A stretch of 64,000 bases of DNA from Strigamia acuminata (lineage: Eukaryota > Arthropoda > Chilopoda > Geophilomorpha > Linotaeniidae), in assembly GCA_949358305.1 (NCBI GenBank), contig OX442322.1:8060001-8124000 (forward strand), given 5' to 3'. A program made the position numbers and the translations under genes. The notes under the pieces are model-generated. The model had not been told where the DNA came from, did not search any database, and saw nothing but the letters and a program-made list of their open reading frames with translations. Positions 30,801-42,151 of the stretch are shown here, piece after piece. Every line of letters begins with the position of its first letter. Positions within the stretch are counted from its first letter, which is position 1.

Positions 30801-31661
30801 AATGGATTAACTGAGAGATTTAATGCGACATTCGCAAAAATGTTGCAAAGTTATGTTAATGAAGAACACACTGACTGGGACGAATTTCTTCCATTTCTCC
30901 TGTTTTCATATAACACGGCCGTTCATGAAACAACAGGATATACACCACACTATTTACTTCGTGGATATGATGTGGATTTGACAGTAGATGTTAATTTGGA
31001 CCTGCCACAGAAAGAATTTACCTTAAGGACAGCAAAATTCATTCGAGCAGCCAGGAAAATTGCAAATGAGAGACTTGAAAAACAATCTGTAAAAAGTAAG
31101 AAAAGATTTGATGAGGATAGAGTCAACAAAGAGTTTGAACCAGGTGAATTGGTTTATCTGAAAACCATCAACAGAAAAGTTGGCTTATCAGAGAAGCTTT
31201 TACCGCAATTTTCCGGCCCGTATGAAATTGTGCGAAGAACTGCACCTAATGACTATGAAATTATCAATTCTACAAGAAAGAAAAGTGACATAGTGAATGT
31301 AGAAAGGTTAAAACCATATAAGGAGCGAATTGAAGAGGAAATAGATGAAGTTCTGAAGGATATGCCAGAAAAGAAAGTGAAATTTGCTGATAAAGTGAAG
31401 AAAATCAGTAAAAAAGGTGAAATTATGGTTGGAAATATTGAAAAACCAGTAAAAATAGTGAAAAATAAACCAAAAGAACGTTATATAGATGACACAGAAC
31501 AGATCTCATTGAAATCACTATTTGAACCACAGCCTTTGATAGGAACAAGTGAAAACCAACTTAAAAACCTGCCACCAGAGGGCGTAGGTACACAGAATGA
31601 CGATATCCGGTCGCGCAGACTCAGACCGCAGAAACGAAAAAACTATCGCCATTTCTACTGA
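27862..31661 (+). CDS. Gypsy Pol: protease, reverse transcriptase, RNase H, integrase
   Basis: The -1 frame is open through the gag stop to 31661; the first ATG is at 27936 (1241 residues from there, used for numbering). Aspartic protease D21-S-G-G; reverse transcriptase with FCVDWRRLNAVT, YFSMMDLIQGYHQ, and YLDD at 436-439; RNase H with SCDASAYGLGA and TDHSALQWL; integrase finger (HLGLAKTW ... CQHCAK), then catalytic blocks GIDTLGPF, LSDRGTEYRN and NGLTERFN. The C-terminus is Lys-rich, with no chromodomain that I recognise. All key residues appear present. Expression is probably by -1 frameshift at 27855 giving Gag-Pol. Confidence 0.95.
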
Positions 31662-32398
31662 TTTTGCTACGGTGAACACGAACTTATAGTGTGACCCGGA
31701 AACAAGATCCTCTTTTGATTATATATTGATATTTTGTGTATTGAATTGTGTCTTAAAAGGTTTGGACAAATGAATTGAATACTTTCAAGTGGTTTTTGGA
31801 AATGAATTGTGAAGTTTTGAGTGTTTTGAGTGTTTTGAGATTTTTGGTAAATTTAATGTAAATATTTCACGGTATGATTTCAATTGAATGTTAATGGGAG
31901 TTAATTATTGTAAATAATTGGAATAAGTTGATGTTTTAGCGGTATTGTTAATTTTAAAGAAAATTGGAGAAATTGGAAAAATATTTTTGAATTTGTTTTT
32001 TTTCCCACTTTGGAAAATTGTTAAGAGTTGTAATTTATTATGAAAATGCTTGTTTTTTTTATGTGAAAAGTTTAGTCTATTGAGTGAAAAAATGATTCAT
32101 ATTTGTTTTTTTTTTTGGTTAGATTTTTCCAAATATGTCAAAATAAACAGTGGAAAAGCAAGCATTGTAATAATAATAACATTATGAGTTGATTGAGATA
32201 TTAATATTGGGATAAAAGGGAGTGAATTTAAACTCCAATATGATTTAGTTTTGAATAATAATTGTGAAACAGCTGAGTGATGACTTTTGGTATGAAGAAA
32301 GTAACCGAACATTCCTTAAGAATGTCCGATTGGAGTGAGAGACTTGTCTGTAACCGAAATTAGTATTTTGGGGTCCAAAACACAGCAAAAAAGGGAGT
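31662..32398 (+). other. Gypsy 3' untranslated region with polypurine tract
   Basis: 737 bases, AT-rich with T-runs, no envelope-like ORF. It ends in the purine run AAAAAAGGGAG (about 32387-32397) one base before the 3' LTR, a normal plus-strand primer. Confidence 0.75.
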
Positions 32399-33002
32399 TG
32401 TCACGCGTACGGATCGTCCCGAATGACGAGCGATCCGTATCGCGCAATTAGAGTTATAATTCGGTAAATGTTGCGTAATTTCGGCCACAGATGGCGTTGA
32501 CGATTGGAAACCGTCATCGCCATGTGATTGGACCGATTAATTCGTGAATGGGGGTTATGGCAGATTTGCTATAAAACCGCCCGCTTACAGACAGAGCTCT
32601 CTTCTCTCTCCAGACTTCAACAGGTAACTATTAACTACAACCGCCCTTTACTAGAGAGTCTGATGTCGCCTCGATACTGAGAGCGGCTGACTGACTATAA
32701 ATCAACAGTTTACATCAAATTGAGTTATCACACAGTTGTTTCATAGAAAACAGTTTATAAAGGTTGTTCAGACTTAATAAGTGTAAAATAATGATTTGTC
32801 CAATTGATGATTCAGAATTGCATTCCAATTAATGTAACCAGATTTATTAAGGATCAAACAAACTTAGTTTGTCTGGTCAAATAAAATAGACTTGAATTTA
32901 AAACAAAATAAACAGTCTCATTCTTTCTCTTTCCATGTTCACTCATTCCCCAAATAAAACAATGTTGCGTGAGTTTCAATTAGGCCCAGAAACCACGTAA
33001 CA
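32399..33002 (+). repeat. Gypsy 3' LTR
   Basis: 604 bp, identical by eye to the 5' LTR, and followed by the GTAT duplication and the rest of the element C LTR. Confidence 0.93.
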
Positions 33003-33006
33003 GTAT

Positions 33007-34434
33007 TGTTAAATTCGTACGAAAACCGCGCTGAGAACACAAATCCGCACTGAAAACTATTGTTGAATGCATGGAGCATTGATGGGAACACCGTTGATTA
33101 ATATCCAATGGAGTGCTGAATCAATGGCTAATCCAGGGAAAGGCTTAACTACTCGCGCCACATTGCTTAAATAACATGAAACGGGAGTAAAATTAAAAAC
33201 AACTTCTTTAATCTAAGTTAAACAGAAGAGTGAAGAAAATACATCAATTACATTGGTTCTTTTGGAACCGCACATGCGCAGTAACCATTACGGCACGCGC
33301 CAAGCCGATAGCGGCGAAATACATTAACAAAAGAAACTCCGTTGTCATAGCAACGGAGGAAACGAAATCACAGCAAAGTTGTAGTTACATTAAAACTGCA
33401 CGAAATAAAGATTGTGACATACTAAAATGATCACAAGAATACCAGGAATATTTAATCTAATCACAACAATAAGATCTGAAAAGTAAAACAGTGCAAACGG
33501 AGCAAAAACAATGATCGTCAAGCAGACGATCGAGACAGCCAATCAGCGTCAAGCAAAATGATGTCATCAAAACATTTGAATTCCGAACGGAATAAAAATG
33601 CAAAAATAGCAAAGAATACAGGTGAAAACACTTCGAAATGAAATAATAAATAAGTATAATAGTATAATAAATTCAAAGCAAACGATTACATCATCAAAAT
33701 TGCCGATAAATCAACATGGCGCCCAACGGTCACCTAATCGGCGGCAAAGCAACACAGTTTGAAAATACAAGTTTAAGATTTGAATAAAAACACCTGACAA
33801 TGTTAAAATAAATATAGGAAATATAATTTCCCGAACAAAATCACACTATTTAATCAAAACTACACAGAAATGGATCGTAACACGAACGAAACGAACATCG
33901 TCGGCCGCGCCCATATGGTGGCCGACGACGAACGTTCGTAACGACGAAACGAAAACTCTATGACAAAATCTGAGCACACCAAACGAAAGAGCACACCGGA
34001 ATTAGTACAAAACAATACTAAAACACAACAAAACTACCTTAAAAAGGTGAAAACGAAACGTTAGAAGTTCTGAAATAATAAGACTAGGAATTGAAAAATG
34101 ACGTCACGCGTATAGCGTAACTGTGCTGCATTTCGACGAATGCACTCAAAAATGCCGTACAACAAGAAAAATGCATAAGAATTGATAAAACAAAACAAAA
34201 TACGCAATAAAATACTGAAAATAAGTGACAATAAATTGAATTATCCCATTTCACAACACTAAAACACTAAATAACATTGAAAAAGTTTAATAAGTCAAAA
34301 TTCCTGCAAAGTGAAAAATATCATTTAATTATGAAAAATAAAACACTAAAGGAAAATTAAACAAATCAAAGCAAATTAGTAATATTTATTGACACAATCT
34401 CAGCACAACAATTCTTCCACGCTGTCTTGCAACA
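33007..34434 (-). repeat. Element C 3' LTR, main part
   Basis: 1428 bp continuing 24797. It shares the hairpin (CTCCGTTG/CAACGGAG) and the GCACATGCGCAG motif with A, but from about 33650 to 34240 the sequence differs from A. An ATGGCG site lies at about 33716-33721. Confidence 0.9.
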
Positions 34435-34487
34435 GCGAATTGCCGGCGAGAGAACAGAGAAGAGAAAACACAACGAGCTCAAACAAA
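34435..34487 (-). promoter_or_regulatory. Pre-3' LTR segment of C with CGCCGGCAATTCGC
   Basis: Identical to the A segment: pyrimidine-rich in sense, then the GCCGGCAA motif next to the LTR, no polypurine tract. Confidence 0.5.
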
Positions 34488-37400
34488 TCAGTCCAGTTCA
34501 AGAGCTCTCACATGCTTAACTGATCTTTTCAGTTCACGTCCATCTGGTAGCACTACTTTAATGACTCGAGTAAAACCATCCTCACCTGGAAAAATCTCCT
34601 TTATCCGGGCAAGTGGCCAAAAATAGGGATTTGTTCCTATTTTTTCTAACAACACGATCTGATTCACTTTGGGGTTTTTGAAATTTTTATCGCCTTTGGT
34701 CTCGTAAAAATTTCGCAATTGCATAAGGTAACTTTTTCTCCACACTCTCCAAAATTCCCAAATGAACTGTCTTCGTTTAATGTCTAATTTTCTTAAATCT
34801 GTCTTTTTGATGGCACTCAATTTTTTGTTTATAAGGTATTTTGGTAAACCACCGGTTAAAAAATTTTCAGGTGCCAAAATTCTGCCTCCATCAACACTGT
34901 CGGGAACGTAGGATAAAGGTCTTGAATTTAATACGGAACTAATTTCCAAAGCTAAGGTTTGAAGAGTCTCCAAATCAACGGTATATCGAAGCAAAGTTTT
35001 TCGAAGTTTATCTTTAACTGAACGGACAAGGCGTTCCCATGCCCCTCCCATCCAGGGGGACAGTGGTGGAATAAAAGTCCATAACACTCTTTTTTCCGAT
35101 AGGAAAGTCTGTATGTCCTTGTGGCCAATGAGCTTGCCCCATGATTGTAACTCCACACTACCACGTTCGAATGTTTTGCTATTATCTGAGAATATTTTGG
35201 CAGGATATCCAAAGCGAGCTCCAAATCTTCGCATTGCTAACAAAAACTTGGGAACAGAAAGGTCTTCGGACACTTCTAAATGTAGGCTTCTTGTCACCAT
35301 ACACGTGAATAAAAGAATATAAACCTTTTTCCGTTCTTTTTTGTTGTTGCCAACATAAATGGGTCCAAGATGATTAATTCCAGTGTGTTGGAATGGAGCC
35401 GCTGGAGTTACACGTTCAGTGGGAAGGTCACCAGTAGAAGGGTTATTTCTCGCAAGTTTAGCACGTCTGCAAATTGCACATTCTCGAATAACTGTTTGAA
35501 TTGTTTTCCTTCCTCTTATGATCCAAAATTGTTCACGTAAGTGATAAAGGGTTTCACTAATATCACCGTGAAGTAGTTCTAGATGTGCCTTTCTGATCAA
35601 CAGTCGTGTTATCCAACTATCGTAATGTAAAATAATCGGATAGACTTCATCAAATGTCAATAAAGATTTTTTCAAACGGCTATGAAGTCTAAGTAATCCA
35701 TTTTCGTCAATAAAAAGTTCGAAATTCCTCAAAGTGGAATGTTTGCTCAATTCCCTTTTGTTTTTCACGTCTTCAACTTCCTCCAAAAAATGTAATTTCT
35801 GCGAAAGTTTTAAGATCTTCAGTTGGTTTGCCTCCAACTCGAGTGGCGAGAGGGGCTCACCGCGAACAAGTTGATTTTTCCATCTCATTATGTAGGAAAA
35901 CACTCTCAAAAGTCGGTTGTAATTGCTAAAACGTCGGAAAAATTTGTAAATAAAATTCTCTTTTACTTGAATAGTCATAACAATTAATTTTCTTTCTTCA
36001 TCGGGTGGGTTTTCCTGTATAACTTCCTTCTTTTCCAGTTTTGAAACATCAACTCCGTCCCACCAAAGTTTGTTGTTCATCAATGTTTTTGAGTTGTGTG
36101 GACGGGTCAATAGGTCAGCTGGGTTGAATTCGGTTGGCACATGAGACCATTGTTCAGGCTTGGAAAAGGAAATAATTTCCTGAACACGGTTTGAGACATA
36201 CGGTTTCCATGCATTTTTGTCTGAATTAATCCAGGCGAGTGTGATAGTGGAGTCCGAGTAGTAACGAACTTCAGTGACGGGGTATCCAGGAAGAAAGTTC
36301 TCGAGCAGATATTTTGTCATTCTGACTCCAACCACTGCTGCTGTTAATTCGAGTCGAGGAAGAGTAACCTTTTTGGCCGGCGCAATTCGGCATTTACTTA
36401 ACAACAATGTTCTTTTGCCCTCCACGTTGACGACAAAAATCGTGCAGCCAAATGCTTTTGTGCTGGCGTCACAAAAAACTTCTAGGGTTATTTCCTGACC
36501 TGAATAAGTATTTAACCAACGTTGAACTTTTAGTTCCTTGAGTTGTTGGATGTCGGAATTCCATTCTTCAATTTCTTTTTTCTCTGAATCAAGAATCTTT
36601 TCATCCCATTTTTTCGTCCGAGCCCAGATCGCTTGAATGAGCAATTTCATTTGCAGAATCACAGGAGCCAAGAGTCCCATGGGATCAAAAATTGAAGCTA
36701 AAAATGAGACAACTTCTCGCTTTGTAATCGGAATTTTTTCAATTTTCGGTATTTTAAACATTATCATGTCCTTTTCTGTGTCCCACAGTATGCCGAGCAT
36801 TTTAATGATTCCAAGACTAGAAAATTCCTCGCCCCGCATGTGGAATCCCTCTTTTTTCAAGTTCTCGAAGACGTCTTTACTGCAAGTCGCCCACTTCACA
36901 AGGGGAAGTTTTCCGCTGTCTAAAATCATTTTTAATCTCTCGCAATGTGTCGTCGTGTCGGCTGGAAAATCTCCTCCAGATGTTAAGTCATCCATAAAAA
37001 TTCCATCATCTAGCGCATCAACTTCTTTTGCGTGTGTTTTCTCGAATTGTTTTGCATGTTTTCGAATGGTGGCGCATAGGAGGAATGGTGAGGAAATAAC
37101 ACCAAAGGGCACGACGATCATTCTCAGGATCATAATGTTGTTCCACAGGTTTTGCCACGAATAAGGCTGCTTAAAATAATCACGAGCCACCCACAGAAAG
37201 CGTAAAAAGTTTCTTTGAGTCGGGTTGATCATAACCTGCAGAAATGCCTGCTTGATATCCGCTATTATCGGGATGCAATATAGACGAAATCTCACAACAA
37301 CAAGAATTAAGTCAGGGTTGAGGGAAGGTCCCGGAAATAAACAGTCATTGAGGGAAAGTTTTCCCTTCTTGGATGAAGACGCGTTAAACACGACTCTAAA

Positions 37401-39722
37401 TTTGGAAGTATCTCGATCCTCCTTTATGACGGGGTGGTGAGGTATATTATATATCCCCTTCTTGAGAAAACGTTCCTCCTTTGGGACTTCCTCCGCGTGA
37501 TTTTCCTCGATGTACTGCCACATTGAGTCGTCGTAACGTTTTTTATAGTCCTCATTTGCATCGATTCGTTTAAGCGTGTTGGCTAATTGGTTCATGGCGA
37601 GTTCCCAGTTGGATTCTAAGTCAGTTTCTTGTCCATTAAAGGGAAGCATCACTTCATATCTTCCGTCGTCAAGACGTTTCGTTGTGGCTTCAAAGCGATC
37701 TCTTGTGAAATCGGATTCTTTTTCACCAGCATTTATACCAATTGCCTCCAAATTCCACAATTTGTCCAACTTCTCATTTATGTCAACGTTGCAAGTGTTG
37801 CAACACGTGGTTAAGTCTGCTTCATCATCAAACAAATCTGTGTTTCCTGCCGCTCCTGTCAGAACCCATCCAAATAAAGTGTTGATTAGTCCAAGGTCGG
37901 CGTTGACTTTTTTCTTGCCATCCTTAACGACCTTCCACCACACGTCGACTCCTAAAAGAATGTCTATTTGGGAAGTCTTCGCGGGTAGGTCTTCAGCAAG
38001 TTCCAGATTCAATTTTTTCACTTTGTCTATTACCGACGCATTTAAAATGCCCTGTACTTTTGGCAAATTCTCAACTGAAAGCATCGACAATTTCAAGTCC
38101 TGATTGTCATTCTTGCTTTGCAAAATAACATTAAACACGTCATAGTCTGTGGCAGCAGGCTTTGAGTCGTTGAACCGTTGCGTGGTTGCAGAAATACTGC
38201 CGCACTTTGTCAATTTCAGTCTATGCACAAGTTCTGTCGTAATGAATGATCGGTGGCTTCCTGGGTCGATCATGCCTCTGATGTGATGTGAACCACCATT
38301 TCTTGTCTTAAGATCGGCAGTGAAGATCATTAGTTGAAGAGTCGCGGAGATCGCGCACGAGACGTGTGTTGTCACTTGTGGCTCTTTGGGCTTCTCGACA
38401 ACGCTTGATGAATTCTTCACATCTGACTTTTTGCAAATTGTGGAGTGGTGTCTTCCTCCACAATGTTTGCAGGAAAACTTCACTTTACAGTCCCCGACGC
38501 GATGGCCAGTTCTAAAACAATTGAAGCAAAGTCTATTCTTTTTGATGATTTCAATCTTCGCATTAACTTCGAATTCCTTTTTGCATGAACCATTCAAATG
38601 GTCTTCTTCACAAAAAATACATTTGATGGTCTTCGAGTTGGAAGATTTGTTGTCTTGTTTGGACTCTCCGGACTTCACTTTAGCATTTGATTGCGGCTTA
38701 GAATCTTGAGTCGCAGCACACGTGGTCATGGAACCCTTTTGCTTGCTTTTTTCGACTTCAGTTTTATCCTTCTTCACTTTTTCAGAATGAGAAGAATTGT
38801 CAGTTCTTTCCGCCATAGCTACTTCTTTCAAGAAAAAGTCAAGTAGTGTCATAATGTTTTTGTTTTGAATTCCATGCACCTGATAAAAACGCAATGCCAT
38901 TTGAGTTGGAAATTTGCTAATAATATCCGGCATGAGAAAAGCACCTGAAGTTTGTATGGGTATTTTCAACTGCTCAAGGAGTCTGACGGTGGAAGAAATT
39001 TTGGTTAAATTTGTTCTTAATGCTTTAGTTGGATAGACACTCGTAACAATTTTCATTTCTCTAATTGATCTGATGAGGGCAGTTTGCTGTGCGTCCTCAT
39101 CCCCGTAGTTTCTCTCCAACTCTTCACGAGCCAAATGGTATGATTCCTCGATCAAGGGAAAAGTTGAAATCAAAGTGGCTGCTTCACCAACACACATTGT
39201 CTGTAGATATTGAAGCTTCTCCACGTCGCTCAAGTCTGGGTCCTTATGTACTGAAGTTTCAAAGTTACTTTTGAAAGTCTTGTATTTCAAAATGTCCCCA
39301 TCGAACTTCACAGACTCCAATTTTGGCAACTTCTGGATTTTTCGGAAAGAAGCATTCATTGTCGTATGACCGCCAGATGCAGTTGACATATTTAGTCGTC
39401 CTCCCAGTGTAGGAAGGGACCGTTTCGATACTTCCCAACGTCCGCGGAGAAGATCCACTCTTGTTTGAACTGCCTCGAGTTTTTCAATGGCTTCAAGATA
39501 AAATCCATGTTCAGAATGTATTTGAAGATCATTGAGTTCATTGACAGCACGTGTCTCTCGAATATTTGCTGTAGATAGCAGCGCCTCCAACTCTCCCGGG
39601 TCGCTGGTCTGCTCCGATACAGTCAGCAAAGCGGAGAGTGAAGTGAGTAGCGCTTCCCATCTTGTCTCCATAATTTCGAGTTGTTCTGGAGTGATCATGT
39701 TTTGCACGGAAGGATCTGCCAT
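34488..39722 (-). CDS. BEL/Pao gag-pol polyprotein, element C (full length, integrase D1450N)
   Basis: 1744 residues, collinear with A and only a few dozen residues different. Gag, knuckles, DPGS protease (D486) and FMDD reverse transcriptase (911-912) are intact. The first integrase aspartate is Asn: the motif reads TGINHLGP, where A, E, H and I have a D (codon at 35373-35375). D1513 and E1563 remain. Integrase of the DDE type needs all three, so this copy should not integrate DNA itself. An Arg to His change occurs in the conserved LLRLRSRL motif (LLRLHSRL). Start ATG at 39722 has the same context as A. Confidence 0.95.
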   Translation of the reverse strand: MADPSVQNMITPEQLEIMETRWEALLTSLSALLTVSEQTSDPGELEALLSTANIRETRAVNELNDLQIHSEHGFYLEAIEKLEAVQTRVDLLRGRWEVSKRSLPTLGGRLNMSTASGGHTTMNASFRKIQKLPKLESVKFDGDILKYKTFKSNFETSVHKDPDLSDVEKLQYLQTMCVGEAATLISTFPLIEESYHLAREELERNYGDEDAQQTALIRSIREMKIVTSVYPTKALRTNLTKISSTVRLLEQLKIPIQTSGAFLMPDIISKFPTQMALRFYQVHGIQNKNIMTLLDFFLKEVAMAERTDNSSHSEKVKKDKTEVEKSKQKGSMTTCAATQDSKPQSNAKVKSGESKQDNKSSNSKTIKCIFCEEDHLNGSCKKEFEVNAKIEIIKKNRLCFNCFRTGHRVGDCKVKFSCKHCGGRHHSTICKKSDVKNSSSVVEKPKEPQVTTHVSCAISATLQLMIFTADLKTRNGGSHHIRGMIDPGSHRSFITTELVHRLKLTKCGSISATTQRFNDSKPAATDYDVFNVILQSKNDNQDLKLSMLSVENLPKVQGILNASVIDKVKKLNLELAEDLPAKTSQIDILLGVDVWWKVVKDGKKKVNADLGLINTLFGWVLTGAAGNTDLFDDEADLTTCCNTCNVDINEKLDKLWNLEAIGINAGEKESDFTRDRFEATTKRLDDGRYEVMLPFNGQETDLESNWELAMNQLANTLKRIDANEDYKKRYDDSMWQYIEENHAEEVPKEERFLKKGIYNIPHHPVIKEDRDTSKFRVVFNASSSKKGKLSLNDCLFPGPSLNPDLILVVVRFRLYCIPIIADIKQAFLQVMINPTQRNFLRFLWVARDYFKQPYSWQNLWNNIMILRMIVVPFGVISSPFLLCATIRKHAKQFEKTHAKEVDALDDGIFMDDLTSGGDFPADTTTHCERLKMILDSGKLPLVKWATCSKDVFENLKKEGFHMRGEEFSSLGIIKMLGILWDTEKDMIMFKIPKIEKIPITKREVVSFLASIFDPMGLLAPVILQMKLLIQAIWARTKKWDEKILDSEKKEIEEWNSDIQQLKELKVQRWLNTYSGQEITLEVFCDASTKAFGCTIFVVNVEGKRTLLLSKCRIAPAKKVTLPRLELTAAVVGVRMTKYLLENFLPGYPVTEVRYYSDSTITLAWINSDKNAWKPYVSNRVQEIISFSKPEQWSHVPTEFNPADLLTRPHNSKTLMNNKLWWDGVDVSKLEKKEVIQENPPDEERKLIVMTIQVKENFIYKFFRRFSNYNRLLRVFSYIMRWKNQLVRGEPLSPLELEANQLKILKLSQKLHFLEEVEDVKNKRELSKHSTLRNFELFIDENGLLRLHSRLKKSLLTFDEVYPIILHYDSWITRLLIRKAHLELLHGDISETLYHLREQFWIIRGRKTIQTVIRECAICRRAKLARNNPSTGDLPTERVTPAAPFQHTGINHLGPIYVGNNKKERKKVYILLFTCMVTRSLHLEVSEDLSVPKFLLAMRRFGARFGYPAKIFSDNSKTFERGSVELQSWGKLIGHKDIQTFLSEKRVLWTFIPPLSPWMGGAWERLVRSVKDKLRKTLLRYTVDLETLQTLALEISSVLNSRPLSYVPDSVDGGRILAPENFLTGGLPKYLINKKLSAIKKTDLRKLDIKRRQFIWEFWRVWRKSYLMQLRNFYETKGDKNFKNPKVNQIVLLEKIGTNPYFWPLARIKEIFPGEDGFTRVIKVVLPDGRELKRSVKHVRALELD

Positions 39723-40633
39723 GTTTTCTCTCCTCTCACAAATTCACGGCTGCAAATTGCGAAAAGGAAGATAAAATCTCGTTTGACAAAAAACACTTCG
39801 CTTTCAATTTTTAAAAGAATAAAATTTTCAATTTTATCCCCCAAAAAATACACAGAATTTTTTCAACGTTTAATTGCCCAAATGACAAAAATTCAATTGA
39901 AAAATGCACAAGAATATCGAGTGTTTTAACAATCTAGGATGCTAAAACAAACGAGCGACCTTGATCACGTATGAAAAACGTGACTCAAAAAGTCCTACAC
40001 AAGTTTGAAATATTTTCGGCGATTCGTTTGGAACGAAATTCGCACGAAAATCACTATTAAATTTTAACGTTAATAACTGACAGCCCTTGCAATGAGAGAC
40101 TGACCAGCAACTAGCTTCAAAAAATCTAAATCTCCCCTGGTTATGCCAGTTATATGGAGATGCATGCATAAAATTAAAGAAAACACTAAAACAATTTGCA
40201 ATAAAATTCACTTTTACTAAATTTCCCTTAAGATTAGCATATGAAACAGCAATAACACCAAAAAGAATACCCAAAACAATACCCTCATGCAAACAAAACC
40301 TCCAAAATAAATGCACTGAATGATAAAACACAAGAAAAGCAATAATTCCAGGGGCGAATCGACTTCTCAGCACAGCGCGTTGTGTTATCCAAATCCAAGA
40401 TGGCGACCGTAGAATCCCGCTGATGACACACAAAAGTTCGCACTCGACGCAAGAGCTGTCCCAGTCGTGACTGTTGTCACGTTGAACGGCGACACTCGTA
40501 GCAGACGACGAATCACGAACGTATTGTTCTCCCGTCGCAACAAACACGCGAAGAAACGTATCCAAAACGAACCGGAAAAACTCACAGATTTCAGACGGAA
40601 TCCTGGTCACGTGCACCAAAAGAACGTATTCGA
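39723..40633 (-). other. Element C 5' leader
   Basis: 911 bases, nearly identical to A. It contains the primer site (40598-40618, with the same extra A), the leader hairpin (40132-40159), the GGGGGATAAAA purine run and the 292-codon upstream frame (39942-40820). Confidence 0.75.
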
Positions 40634-40820
40634 TGTTGCGGTCTGTCAACACCAAACAGCTAGGAATGGGGTTGGGGCTATTTGAATTTCCCGCCTCTAA
40701 AAACTCAAGTGATCGTATTGTTAAATTCGTACGAAAACCGCGCTGAGAACACAAATCCGCACTGAAAACTATTGTTGAATGCATGGAGCATTGATGGGAA
40801 CACCGTTGATTAATATCCAA
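39942..40820 (-). CDS. Upstream ORF in C leader, 292 codons, unknown
   Basis: Same start, length and hydrophobic middle as the A upstream ORF (10526-11404), with one residue changed. High identity reflects the youth of both copies and does not prove that the protein is used. Confidence 0.25.
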   Translation of the reverse strand: MDINQRCSHQCSMHSTIVFSADLCSQRGFRTNLTIRSLEFLEAGNSNSPNPIPSCLVLTDRNIEYVLLVHVTRIPSEICEFFRFVLDTFLRVFVATGEQYVRDSSSATSVAVQRDNSHDWDSSCVECELLCVISGILRSPSWIWITQRAVLRSRFAPGIIAFLVFYHSVHLFWRFCLHEGIVLGILFGVIAVSYANLKGNLVKVNFIANCFSVFFNFMHASPYNWHNQGRFRFFEASCWSVSHCKGCQLLTLKFNSDFRANFVPNESPKIFQTCVGLFESRFSYVIKVARLF

Positions 40821-42146
40821 TGGAGTGCTGAATCAATGGCTAATCCAGGGAAAGGCTTAACTACTCGCGCCACATTGCTTAAATAACATGAAACGGGAGT
40901 AAAATTAAAAACAACTTCTTTAATCTAAGTTAAACAGAAGAGTGAAGAAAATACATCAATTACATTGGTTCTTTTGGAACCGCACATGCGCAGTAACCAT
41001 TACGGCACGCGCCAAGCCGATAGCGGCGAAATACATTAACAAAAGAAACTCCGTTGTCATAGCAACGGAGGAAACGAAATCACAGCAAAGTTGTAGTTAC
41101 ATAAAAACTGCACGAAATAAAGATTGTGACATACTAAAATGATCACAAGAATACCAGGAATATTTAATCTAATCACAACAATAAGATCTGAAAAGTAAAA
41201 CAGTGCAAACGGAGCAAAAACAATGATCGTCAAGCAGACGATCGAGACAGCCAATCAGCGTCAAGCAAAATGATGTCATCAAAACATTTGAATTCCGAAC
41301 GGAATAAAAATGCAAAAATAGCAAAGAATACAGGTGAAAACACTTCGAAATGAAATAATAAATAAGTATAATAGTATAATAAATTCAAAGCAAACGATTA
41401 CATCATCAAAATTGCCGATAAATCAACATGGCGCCCAACGGTCACCTAATCGGCGGCAAAGCAACACAGTTTGAAAATACAAGTTTAAGATTTGAATAAA
41501 AACACCTGACAATGTTAAAATAAATATAGGAAATATAATTTCCCGAACAAAATCACACTATTTAATCAAAACTACACAGAAATGGATCGTAACACGAACG
41601 AAACGAACATCGTCGGCCGCGCCCATATGGTGGCCGACGACGAACGTTCGTAACGACGAAACGAAAACTCTATGACAAAATCTGAGCACACCAAACGAAA
41701 GAGCACACCGGAATTAGTACAAAACAATACTAAAACACAACAAAACTACCTTAAAAAGGTGAAAACGAAACGTTAGAAGTTCTGAAATAATAAGACTAGG
41801 AATTGAAAAATGACGTCACGCGTATAGCGTAACTGTGCTGCATTTCGACGAATGCACTCAAAAATGCCGTACAACAAGAAAAATGCATAAGAATTGATAA
41901 AACAAAACAAAATACGCAATAAAATACTGAAAATAAGTGACAATAAATTGAATTATCCCATTTCACAACACTAAAACACTAAATAACATTGAAAAAGTTT
42001 AATAAGTCAAAATTCCTGCAAAGTGAAAAATATCATTTAATTATGAAAAATAAAACACTAAAGGAAAATTAAACAAATCAAAGCAAATTAGTAATATTTA
42101 TTGACACAATCTCAGCACAACAATTCTTCCACGCTGTCTTGCAACA
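40634..42146 (-). repeat. Element C 5' LTR
   Basis: 1513 bp, one visible difference from the 3' copy. Followed by GGTCA (42147-42151), the duplicated target in E's LTR. Confidence 0.93.
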
Positions 42147-42151
42147 GGTCA

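Larger units (their letters stand above)
24798..33002 (+). mobile_element. Ty3/Gypsy retrotransposon, complete, nested in C
   Basis: 8205 bp with two 604-bp LTRs identical by eye (24798-25401, 32399-33002), TG..CA ends and a perfect 4-bp duplication GTAT (24794-24797, 33003-33006). Order: LTR, tRNA-Ala-type primer site, AT-rich leader, gag, pol (protease, reverse transcriptase, RNase H, integrase), AT-rich tail, polypurine tract, LTR. No envelope ORF. Protease-RT-RNase H-integrase order defines Ty3/Gypsy. The coding frames look intact and it is among the youngest insertions, at the third nesting level inside D. Confidence 0.96.
24713..42146 (-). mobile_element. BEL/Pao retrotransposon C, nested in E and interrupted by Gypsy
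   Basis: LTRs of 1513 bp: 24713-24797 plus 33007-34434 (3' copy, split by Gypsy) and 40634-42146 (5' copy). One difference is obvious (near 33391). The 5-bp duplication GGTCA (24708-24712, 42147-42151) is perfect and agrees with the unbroken LTR sequence at 17910-side copies. Without Gypsy the element is about 9.2 kb. The coding region is about 99 percent identical to A, but the LTR middle (33640-34240) is clearly different from A's, so C is a subfamily. Confidence 0.93.

Noticed and set aside
31662-32398. Envelope gene after Gypsy pol
   Set aside because: The stretch is AT-rich with stops in all sense frames; the only open frames are short.
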